64,000 nucleotides of DNA from Nematostella vectensis. Lineage: Eukaryota; Cnidaria; Anthozoa; Actiniaria; Edwardsiidae. Every line of letters starts with the position of its first letter. Position 1 is the stretch's first letter. Positions 22,307 to 33,300 of this stretch are shown here, in pieces. Under the pieces are notes generated by a model. That model did not search any database. It had not been told where the DNA came from and saw only the letters and a program-made list of their open reading frames with translations. The stretch covers positions 19,366,953 through 19,430,952 of the forward strand of contig NC_064036.1 of assembly GCF_932526225.1 (NCBI RefSeq). Direction: 5' to 3'. The position numbers were made by a program, and so were the translations under genes.

Positions 22307-23834
22307 TTTCTTCTGCACTCAAATGCCGCCGTCCGCGTTGGGCAAAGGAGGAATACCAAGGACTTTGATTTCCCACTGATTGCTTCAAGGGTGCCTCTTA
22401 TCTGACCTACAATGTTAACAAAATGCAGACTTATCACAAGCTGTCGGTTTATTTATAATAACTGAAAGGTTGAATCTTTTTCTGTGTTTTCTGAGTGAGT
22501 TTCGGATCCCCGAAACTGAATTGTGCTAATACTCTCAATGTGCTAGTATATGGTGGCCCGGATGTTTCCCCACACTTCCCCACACTGCTCGAGCTAAATT
22601 TTGCTGAATCATCGACTTCGCATATACATGAAATTTAAAGACAATCTTTCTAATCTGCTCGCAGGCATTAGTGCAAGAGGGATCGGTGGCCTTTTGCGTC
22701 TCGCTCCAAGTACTGTGGCATTTATGAACTCTTAATTTTCGATAGTTTGCATGTTTTGTCCTTCGTTATCTATTTTACAACTGTTTTACAGCCAAATTCT
22801 TTACATACCTTATAGTTGGTAGTATAAAATGATCTTTTACGAGACGTTCGATATATATAGGATTGCCATACGCTATTGTATGGGATTGTAGCGGGTATTG
22901 GCCACAGCTGTTTACTATGCTGTTGACTTCGCCTTCGGGCCTTTCCTGAGCTAAAGCTCAACCAATCAAGACACTTTCCCTTCAACGCATGGTGGGCTGT
23001 CTTTGAAACACTTCCAGCGTTTAAAGATTAAAAAGACAAAGCCGGAACTAGATCTTGCCAAAGCTCCTGTTTTATTGCACGTTTGTACTTTTCAAGAAGA
23101 TACAACTGAGGTAAGCACCGAAAAAAAAAAAAAGATTAGTTCATATCGTTTCCTCTTCCAGCAGATACAACTCAGTAAAGACATTAGTTAACTTCCTTCT
23201 GGTCAACATAACAATGATAAATGGACTTTAGGATTATCCGAAATGGCATACTAAAGGTCCTGTCTTTCCAAAAAAAAAAAAAATAGTACAACGGCTTGAT
23301 AATGTAACATTGCACCGCATCGGTGGATACAGAAACCTGTCACCTGTCACAGTGTGGTGTAGTCGAAATAATACACCACAGGTAGACCGGAGCTAGCCGC
23401 AGCCGCGCAAGAGGGATCAGGTACTTACGAGTTGAGAAAAAGGTTATGGAATAAAAGCAGTGCGTGAACATGGCAACAAGACTTTAACAGTTACTCATTA
23501 CTACCAACCCTAATACTGGCTTTGTTTACACGAGCGACTTACTGTACCTTCTGTGTCATGACAACCTGACACTGGGAGTGAAGTAAGGGCCTCGGGCTAG
23601 TTGTTACTTTAAGCGTTCATTGGGAGACTGTATTGATTGATCGAGTCTTTTCAAACGCATGAGGTACTTTGCTTGCCTTGTTTGACTTCTTAACCCATTT
23701 CTGGTAACGTTCAATTTCACGTTCATGTGTGTTAACGTTCAATTTCACGTGTTTCTTAAGTTCAATTAGCGCGCGCTGGCCGCGTTCTATCTACCCTGGG
23801 TACAAGGGCCTCCAAGCTTCATCGTCAGAGCCGC
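22307..23834. other. 5' region of the FOLH1-like gene
   Basis: Expected to hold the promoter and leader of the minus-strand gene. I cannot point to a core promoter. On the plus strand a frame ending at 23110 meets a donor-like GAG|GTAAGC, but it matches nothing I know. Confidence 0.35.
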
Positions 23835-24372
23835 CAAGCGGTGACGACTGGTTATCGCTGGTTAGCTTCTTTGGTAGTGAAGCTTGGTGCATCTGGTACC
23901 CAGCGGTGACGACTGGTTATCGCTGGTTAGCTTCTTTGGTAGTGAAGCTTGGTGCATCTGGTACCCAGCGGTGACGACTGGTTATCGCTGGTTAGCTTCT
24001 TTGGTAGTGAAGCTTGGTGCATCTGGTACCCAGCGGTGACGACTGGTTAGGTCGCTGGTTAGCTTCCTTGGTAATAAAGCTTGGTGCATCTGGTACCCAG
24101 CGGTGACGACTGGTTAGGTCTCTGGTTAGCTTCTTTGGTAATGAAGCTTGGTGCATCTGGTACCCAGCGGTGACGACTGGTTAGGTCGCTGGTTAGCTTC
24201 TTTGGTAATGAAGCTTGGTGCATCTGGTACCCAGCGGTGACGACTGGTTAGGTCGCTGGTTAGCTTCTTTGGTAATGAAGCTTGGTGCATCTGGTACCCA
24301 GCGGTGACGACTGGTTAGGTCGCTGGTTAAATTCTTTGGTAGTTAAGCTTGGTGTATCTGGTACCCAGCGTA
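23835..24372. repeat. 65-67-bp minisatellite, 8 copies
   Basis: Units start CAGCGGTGACGACTGGTTA and end GAAGCTTGGTGCATCTGGTACC. The first three are 65 bp (TTATCGCTGG) and later ones 67 bp (TTAGGTCGCTGG), so a 2-bp variant spread along the array from one side. The last unit is diverged (TTAAATTC, GTGTATC). Confidence 0.92.
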
Positions 24373-24654
24373 CGTTTCGTCGTGTTCAGTCGCTTTTCGC
24401 ACGCTCTTAACGTCTCGCTTTATATTAAAGCTTTATTTTTTTGGGGTCATCGTGGGAACCAGAACTCTCTTTAGGCATTCACGTCAAGTAGTGAATTGCA
24501 TTTCATTCCCTCGATGATTGGCTAAGTACAATCCTTGACAATCAGAAAGTTTCATGTGCCTATATGCATGGCATTTTAAATCCTTCAATCACTTGGTGTT
24601 TGTTAGGTGGTGGGCGAAAGGGTTAGAGGGGGCATACGACCTTTCATCACAGCG

Positions 24655-26338
24655 CGCCTATATCTACCCATCTCCCGCGCGCAAACATCTACCCATCTCC
24701 CGCGCGCAAACATTTACCCATCTCCCGCACGTAAACATCTACCCATCTCACGCGCGCAAACATCTACTCATCTCCCGCACGTAAACATCTTCCCATCTCC
24801 CGCGTGCAAACATCTACCCATCTCCCGCGGCAAACATCTACCCATCTCCCGCGGGCAAACATCTACCCATCTCCCGCACGTAAACATCTACCCATCTCCC
24901 GCGCGCAAACATCTACCCATCTCCCGCACGTAAACATCTACCCATCTCCCGCGCGCAAACATCTACCCATCTCCCGCACGTAAACATCTACCCATCTCCC
25001 GCGCGCAAACATCTACCCATCTCCCTCGCGCAAACATCTACCCATCTCCCTCGCGCAAACATCTACCCATCACCCGCGTGCAAACATCTACCCATCTCCC
25101 TCGCGCAAACATCTACCCATCTCCCGCGTGCAAACATCTACCCATCTCCCGCGTGCAAACATCTACCCATCTCCCGCGCGCAAACATCTACCCATTTCTC
25201 GCGCGCCTACATCTAACCATCTCACGCGCGCAAACATCTACCCATCACCCGCGTGCAAACATCTACCCATCTCCCTCGCGCAAACATCCACCCATCACCC
25301 GCGTGCAAACATCTACCCATCTCCCGCGTGTAAACATCTACCCATCTCGCGCGGGCAAACATCTACCCATCTCCCGCACGTAAACATCTACCCATCTCCC
25401 GCACGTAAACATCTACCCATCTCCCGCGTGCAAACATCTTCCCATCTCCCGCGTGCAAATATCTACCCATCTCCCGCGCGCAAACATCTACCCATCTCAA
25501 GCGCGCCAACATTTACCCATCTCCCGCGCGCAAACATTTACCCATCTCCCGCGTGCAAACATCTACCCTTCACCCGCGTGCAAACATCTACTCATCTCCC
25601 GCACGTAAACATCTTCCCATCTCCCGCGTGCAAACATCTACCCATCTCCCGCGCGCAAACATCTACCCATCTCCCGCGGCAAACATCTACCCATCTCCCG
25701 CGGGCAAACATCTACCCATCTCCCGCACGTAAACATCTACCCATCTCCCGCGCGCAAACATCTACCCATCTCCCGCACGTAAACATCTACCCATCTCCCG
25801 CACGCAAACATCTACCCATCTCCCGCACGCAAACATCTACCCATATCCCGCGCGCAAACATCTACCCATTTCTCGCGCGCCTACATCTACCCATCTCACG
25901 CGCGCAAACATCTACCCATCATCCGCGTGCGATTATCTACCCATCACCCGCGTGCAAACATCTACCCATCTCCCTCGCGCAAACATCTACCCATCTCCCG
26001 CGTGCAAACATTTAACCATCTCCCGCGTGCAAACATTTACCCATCTCCCGCGTGCAAACATCTACCCATCTCCCGCGTGCAAACATCTAGCCATCTCCCG
26101 CGTGCAGATATCTACCCATCTCCCGCGTGCAAACATCTTCCCATCTTCCGCGTGCAAATATCTACCCATCTCCCGCGCGCAAACATCTACCCACTCCCGC
26201 GCGCAAACATCTACCCATCACCCGCGCGCAAACATCTACCATCTCCCGCGCGCAAACATCTACCCATCACCCGCGCGCAAACATCTACCCATCACCCGCG
26301 CGCAAACATCTACCCATGTCCCGTGCGCAAACATCTAC
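24655..26338. repeat. 24-bp minisatellite, about 70 copies
   Basis: Unit CGCGCAAACATCTACCCATC plus TCCC. Variation is concentrated in the GC dinucleotide block (CGCGC, CGTGC, CACGT, CGGGC, TCGCGC), while ACATCTACCCATC is nearly fixed. Because 24 is divisible by three, all frames without stops remain open, producing apparent proteins up to 295 aa; none is a credible gene. Confidence 0.95.
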
Positions 26339-27357
26339 ACCAAGCCTATGCGCCACTGATATCAGCCGAAGTTTTCGTTCCTGATAAATGACATTCTGGT
26401 ACTTCCTGGGACGGTTACCCTGTGTTAGGGAGGAGGTAGTCTCGGCGCCGTTGCCACAGCATGTTACTAGTCACAAGGAAAAAAAAACAGCTTGCCAAAC
26501 AATGTTTATTTACACCTATCTTATTACATTTAAGAACGGCGGCGAGGAATCATAAAATAAGGTTAGTAAAATCAGTTAAAATACCAGCTGTCCTGTAACC
26601 ACACATTCAAACATTGACTATTGACTATAAAATCTAGAATCAAAAGCAAATAGAATCAAAAAGCCCAAACTGTCGTCATAAAATAAGGTTAGTAAAATCA
26701 GTTAAAATACCAGCTGTCCTGTAACCACGCATTCAAACATTGACTATTGACTATAAAATCTAGAATCAAAAGCAAATAGAATCAAAAAGCCCAAACTGTC
26801 GTGATCTCGTACCAGAACAATGAATACAATATGGCCTCTGCCTATGGCAGAGTCGAATTCCAGTTTTTGGTGTATTAGAATCAAAAGCACATATAGTGAA
26901 TACTTAAGTTTGGTTCTTCGAAAGTGCAGAACTGCAAACTCTACGTTCGAGTACCACTAGAACCATAAAAAATGCTTCCATCTATCTTGGGTTTTTCATC
27001 AATATGTTCCTTGTTATTATTCTCATATTTCCTATCTATCTTGGGTTTTTACATCAATATGTTCCCGAGTGACGGAATAGTACACATTCAGTAATATCAC
27101 AAATAATTTTTTTCAAAGGATAGATTTTTTTTTTTAACAATTCTTATTTGTTGGATAGTCAAAGGATTGTTAGATAATGCTTGTAACATTTGAAGTTCAC
27201 GCGAAATCATGCACTTATGAAAAGCACTGTAGTTATCATTAAAAAAATCTCGTTATTTTCTTAACCTAAATTTAAAACACACTCTACATTTCAGGGTCTC
27301 CCCTTCGTGAATAAAATATCAATCATAAATTGTTCTTATTACTATTTTCTATGAGCA
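26339..27357. other. 3' flank of the CCDC50-like gene
   Basis: AT-rich sequence with a 126-bp tandem duplication (26551-26802) and a short diverged duplication of CTATCTTGGGTTTTT.CATC at about 26990 and 27035. No gene seen. Confidence 0.45.
26551..26802. repeat. 126-bp direct duplication
   Basis: 26551-26676 and 26677-26802 are almost identical (CATAAAATAAGGTTAGTAAA at the start, AAAGCCCAAACTGTCGT at the end, one A/G difference noticed in ACCAC(A/G)CATTC). The near-identity suggests a recent event. Confidence 0.92.
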
Positions 27358-30300
27358 TTATTGTTGCTTGCAATTCTCGCTATTCTCTCTATTCTTCTTC
27401 CGATCTCCACTACGTCGTCGATGTGGTTTAATCAATGGAATGACCTTGGCCTTCTCTTCCTCACCATCGTCTTTTCCTGGACTCTTTGGCGCTCGCTTGA
27501 ACGTCGGATCAATTCCTTCGACGACGTTGTACGGCAGCCGAGTAGCCAGCTCGTTATCGGACGGATTGGATGTCCCGACCGTCCGACTTCGGGCCACTGG
27601 TCTGTTGTGCTTCGTGTTGTGATCAAATTCGGGGTCAGCCCCGGCCTCGTAGAGTCGCTCCCAGACCTCGGCTCGGGAGGTCGGGGAGACATGGGCGCGG
27701 TCAAATGACCCCTGTCCCGAGGAGGCGAAAGAGTCCCGCGACGACGCGCTTTGCTCGTTGCTACGCTCCAGCGAGGTGATGGGGGAAGGGCCCTTATCGC
27801 CAGGGATGACGGTCTGACCCTCCATGCTGACTTGGAGCCCCCGTTCGAGAGAGGAAGGGTGCGAGCCCTGGGAGGAGTCCCCGGACGAGTGGGTGGTGCG
27901 CGTGAGGCTGTCCGGCCTGATCTGTAGTGGGTCTATCTCGAGGACTAGGTCTTGGTCTTGAAGGAGGTCAGGCATTTGTCTTCGGTGAACGGCTTCGCCG
28001 TACGACGGCAAGCGGCGCCTCTCCTAAAAGACAAAAAACAGGATCGCAGCATGAGTAAAAGGCTGCACTTCATAACACAACGTTTCTATTAAGGTAGGGG
28101 ATGGGGCTACATAGATAAAGGGAGGAAAGGCTTATTCAATTATATCGTCAAAAGAAAACGGTCTCTATCGGGGACTAAGTAGGTAGGTCAGTCCAAGTAC
28201 AAGTACAAGGTATGTCACAAGTACTAGGTTATGGATTTTCGTGCTATGTTTATTTTCATGAAAAAAAAATGCAGGCATACCCCTGGAGCACTGTTGGATC
28301 TCCTCATCTCACGCGCCATCGCCTGGGCTCTTTCGTACTCTTTTTTCTGCAGCTCACGAGCGAGTTCCTGCGGACGTTAAGCATGATGAGGAATGATGGT
28401 ATGTGATAGAGCCGAACAGAATTTGAAAGCAACATCTACCTCGAACCAGAATCCAGAGTTTATTGTATTTTTAATTTTGGTATCTCAAACCCAAATCCAT
28501 AACCCTTGGAGCTGCTTCATATGTATTGTATTGCTTCATATGTATTTATTGTATTTTTACCTTTGGTCAATCGAACCTTCATTAACTAAAATGGACACCA
28601 CAAACTACCAAGCCAAAAACTACCACACCACCAGCGACCACCACTCCTACCAAGCCAACAAATACCACACCACCAGCGACCACCACTCCTACCAAGCCAA
28701 CAAATACCACACCACCAGCGACCACCACTCCTACCACGCCAACAACTACCACACAACCAGCGACCAACCCTCCTACCAAGCCAACAAATACCACACCACC
28801 AGCGACCACCACTCCTACCAAGCCAACAAATACCACACCACCAGCGACCACCACTCCTACCAAGCCAACAACTACCACACAATCGAACCACCACTCCTAC
28901 CACGCCAACAACTACCACACCACCAGCGACCACCACTCCTACCAAGCCAACAAATACCACACCACCAGCGACCACCACTCCTACCAAGCCAACAACTACC
29001 ACACCACCAGCGACCACCACTCCTACCACGCCAACAACTACCACACCACCAGCGACCACCACTCCTACCAAGCCAACAACTACCACACCACCAGCGACCA
29101 CCACTCCTACCAAGCCAACAACTACCACACCACCAGCGACCACCACTCCTACCAAGCCAACAACTACCACACCACCAGGGACCACCACTCCTACCAAGCC
29201 AACAACTACCACACCACCAGCGACCACCACTCCTACCAAGCCAACAACTACCACACCACCAGCGACCACCACTCCTACCAAGCCAACAACTACCACACCA
29301 CCAGCGACCACAACTCCTACCAAGTCAACAACTACCACACCACCAGCGACCACCACTCCTACCACGCGTCCTCTGCTGCTCTTGTGTTCGAGAAGAACTT
29401 ACTCTGTCCTGTCCCTCAACAGCTATTTTCTTGTCCTGGGCTGCCATGCGTTCATGTTCAACGAGCTAACGGGGAAACATTTAGATAAGTACTGTACACG
29501 AACACACACGAGGAAGGCGCACAAACTACACGCACACATATACACGAACACTAACACACACGCGGATATTACAGGTACAAGAACATGCGTACATACATAC
29601 ATGCGTACAGCACACACACACGCGCACGCACGCACGCACGCATACATGCGTGCGTACGCACTAGAGGCACAAGAACGTGCGCACATATTACACTCAAACG
29701 AACATGCGCACATATTACACTCAAACGAACATGCGCACATATTACACTCAAAAGAACATGCGCACATATTACACTCAAACGAACATGCGCACATATTACA
29801 CTCAAACGAACATGCGCACATATTACACTCAGACGAACATGCGCACATATTACACTCAAAAGAACATGCGCACATATTACACTCAAACGAACATGCGCAC
29901 ATATTACACTCAGACGAACATGCGCACATATTACACTCAAACGAACATGCGCACATATTACACTCAGACGAAGATGCGCACATATTACACTCAGACGAGG
30001 ATGCGCACATATTACACTCAGACGAGGATGCGCACACATTACACTCAGACGAGGATGCGCACACATTACACTCAGACGAGGATGCGCACATATTACACTC
30101 AGACGAGGATGCGCACACATTACACTCAGACGAGGATGCGCACACATTACACTCAGACGAGGATGCGCACATATTACACTCAGACGAGGATGCGCACACA
30201 TTACACTCAGACGAGGATGCGCACATATTACACTCAGACGAGGATGCGCACATATTACACTCAGACGAGGATGCGCACATATTACACTCAGACGAGGATG

Positions 30301-33300
30301 CGCACACATTACACTCAGACGAGGATGCGCACATATTACACTCAGACGAGGATGCGCACACATTACACTCAGACGAGGATGCGCACACATTACACTCAGA
30401 CGAGGATGCGCACACATTACACTCAGACGAGGATGCGCACACATTACACTCAGACGAGGATGCGCACATATTACACTCAGACGAGGATGCGCACACATTA
30501 CACTCAGACGAGGATGCGCACACATTACACTCAGACGAAGATGCGCACATATTACACTCAGACGAAGATACACGCACATACCGCACGCACAAGAACGGGT
30601 GCACATGAACCACACACACAAGGCCCCACGCACGTGCACATTCCCAATCCTTATCTTACCCTCCTTTCTTGTTCTTGCAGCATCTTAGCCAACTCCTGAA
30701 AACGACAAAAGATAATTAAAAAATCAGGAACAGATTTTGTATCTTGGGCTACACATTCGGGACATAAGTTTTGTTGAAACTAAAAACAAAGAAATGCTCG
30801 GCCAATAATCCAATGCAGGACACGAAAACTGTAACCTTCCGCTTAAATACTTGACAGCCCAACCCTTATTTGTAATATAATGATAATTGGTGATCATTAA
30901 AAAGTCAATACCTCATCTTTCTTTTCCCTCTCCCTTTTCAGGGCTTTCTGCCTCTCTTCCTCGTCGTCAAACAAGTCTATGGCGGTACCATCGGCCATGA
31001 TAATCCTATCAGGCTCAAGTCTCCCTCCCCCGTTCTCTGGTAAGGCGACCACCACCCCCTCCCCCAAGCCAGTGAGCTTACGGCTGGACTCCTCCTCACT
31101 TCCAGTGCTACTGCTGTTGCTGTGTCGGCCCATCGAGTCGGCATTGCCATTAACCGCTGCTATAAACGGGACAGAAAATACTGTCCAATATGAGAATGGA
31201 ATACACAAGCAATGATTCAAAATGACTTCCTGACACCTGTGAAACCCCTCTTAAGATAAACAACTCTACGCTTTGTTAACTTAAAAATGCTTTTCAATTG
31301 ATAAAGGATGTACGATTTATGAGGATTACTAAAAGTCTATCTTTCAAGGTAGAAAGCTAAATCAACACAATCGGGTATTCAAGGCCAATACAGTAGAGGT
31401 GTATTACATAGCTTTGCTTTATTTCAACCAAACCGACACGCGCAAATAAAAGCCTTTTCGTTTTAAATGTTACAACAAAGAATATAAATTTTTGTTGTAG
31501 TATATACAGTCTGTTTTGAAGATCTCTAATCGTATGAATGTCCTATCCCTCTATAAAGTAAGACAGCTGAAAGAGCACACTTCCTACTCACCTCTGTTAC
31601 GTTCCCACTTGGGATCCCACTGATTTCCCTTGAGGTTGGCCTCGCGTCTCTGCTCTCGCCGGCCGCGCTGTCTCTCCGTGCCATTCTCAGCTCTTTCCTC
31701 AGACTGATCTAGCTCCTTAGATCTGACCCTCTTGTCATGGGCCGGAGGTCCGGCACACCGATCTGCTCTCTCCCTTGGGCGGGACTCTCTGGGCCGCTGA
31801 GGCTCCCGGTCCATGTCTGGGCCTCTGTTGGGATCTATTGGTTTTGGTTTCTCTTCCCTTCGACCTCTAATTCGATCTTGAGGGTGATCCCTCTCATCAT
31901 TATCTCTTCGTACCTGATTCTCACGAGAATTATCTCGCCTCTCTCTCCGCTCCTTGTCTCGTGGGTCTCTGTCAGTTTCTCTGGGTCGACAATCTCTTGG
32001 TCTCTCAGCATCTCGACTTTCCCTTGGTCTACCATCCCTTGATCTGTCTGCCTCTCGTTCCCTTTGATCTCTTGGTCTGGCATCTCTTTGATCCCTTTGT
32101 CTTTCAGGACTTCTGTTCCTTGGCCGACCATCTCTGTAATCTCTTGATCTTTCTGGATCTCGGTCTCTTGCCCTAACATCCTTCTGATCTCTTGCTCTTT
32201 CTACTTCACGGTCTCGCTCTCTTCTATCGTGTCTTGATCTTTCAAAGTCCCTATCTCTATGATCTCTTGTTCTCTCCAAGTCCCTGTCTCTTGGATCTAC
32301 ATAATCTCTGGGATCTCTAGGTCGGTCTTCCCTTGGCCAGTCAGGATCCCTTCTTCTCTGGGCCTCAGGGGATCCTGCGCCTACTCTTTCCCTGTACCCC
32401 CTTGGCCTCTCTTCTCTTGGTGCTCTACCGTTCGATCTGGTATCCCAATGGTCGGCCCTGTCTCTAGCTCTCTCGCGGTCTGCCCTATTTCGGGTTGACT
32501 CATCCTGGTGTGGCTCAATACCTCTGTCTTGCTTGTGTGCAGCTAGTAAGTGCCTTGTCTCTTGCTCTGCTTGGATCTCCAGCTCTCGTTTTCTTTGTTG
32601 AGCATGCTCCAGTTTTTGTCGCTCCCGTTCTTGAAGATCCTTGGCAATTTGCTGAAATCAGCACAAGAAACATGATCATATTAAGTTATCATACATCAAC
32701 TTACAATAATTTGTTATTGCGGCAAATGATCAGACAAAATATTTTTATGTTAAATAAAAAGAGTGAGCTTTTCTTCGTGCAGTCAACTTCTGTAAGCATT
32801 ACACAAACCCTCAGCACCGGCCTGGAGTATCACAGTTATTGCCTTAATAATAAGTCTTAAGCAGGCCCGTAGCCAGGATTTTGAGCAGGGGGGGGGGGGT
32901 TTGTTTACCCATTTAGCAGACCATTTTCTCTTAGGTACAGTAGCTTGCCCTAGCGCGCAGTGGTACTCAATTTTTCTTCATTAGAGTGGACCTTCCAGTC
33001 AAGTGGGGTGGTTCTTCTGAACCCTCCAAACACCCCCTGGCCACGGGCCTGTTAAGTGCAAAACTTGGTCTATAACAAGACCTTAACAAGGCAAAGATGA
33101 ATAAAGTATAGTAGACTCACCGCATCACGTGCCTCCAGCTCTGATCGTGTTCTTAATTCTCTACACTCCTACACAGAAACAGACAGATACTAGGTCAGTA
33201 AGGAGATAAAGTGAACAACAAGAACAACACAGAGAGAACAGGCCTTGCAAAGCCTCCCCCTTAAAATGATCATAGAATAAATCGATGTATTGGCCTCCTT

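Noticed and set aside
22955..23110. Possible plus-strand exon ending at GAG|GTAAGC
   Set aside because: No recognisable protein, no partner exon and no clear acceptor upstream.
18296..26338. CRISPR arrays
   Set aside because: Repeats are directly contiguous with no unique spacers, and the genome is eukaryotic.
24607..26391. Overlapping open frames of 85-295 aa with THLPRANIYPSP repeats
   Set aside because: They are translations of a 24-bp tandem array; unit length divisible by three keeps frames open. No unique domain, signal peptide or splice context.
28586..30699. Frames up to 408 aa on both strands (HILHSDEDA, SSECNMCA, PHHQRPPLLPSQQL and others)
   Set aside because: They lie in the 42-bp and 27-bp arrays of CCDC50 intron 9 and are open in several frames on both strands at once.
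31737..32860. Plus-strand frames opposite CCDC50 exon 6
   Set aside because: Shadows of the Arg-rich exon; the minus frame has conserved exon borders and phase.
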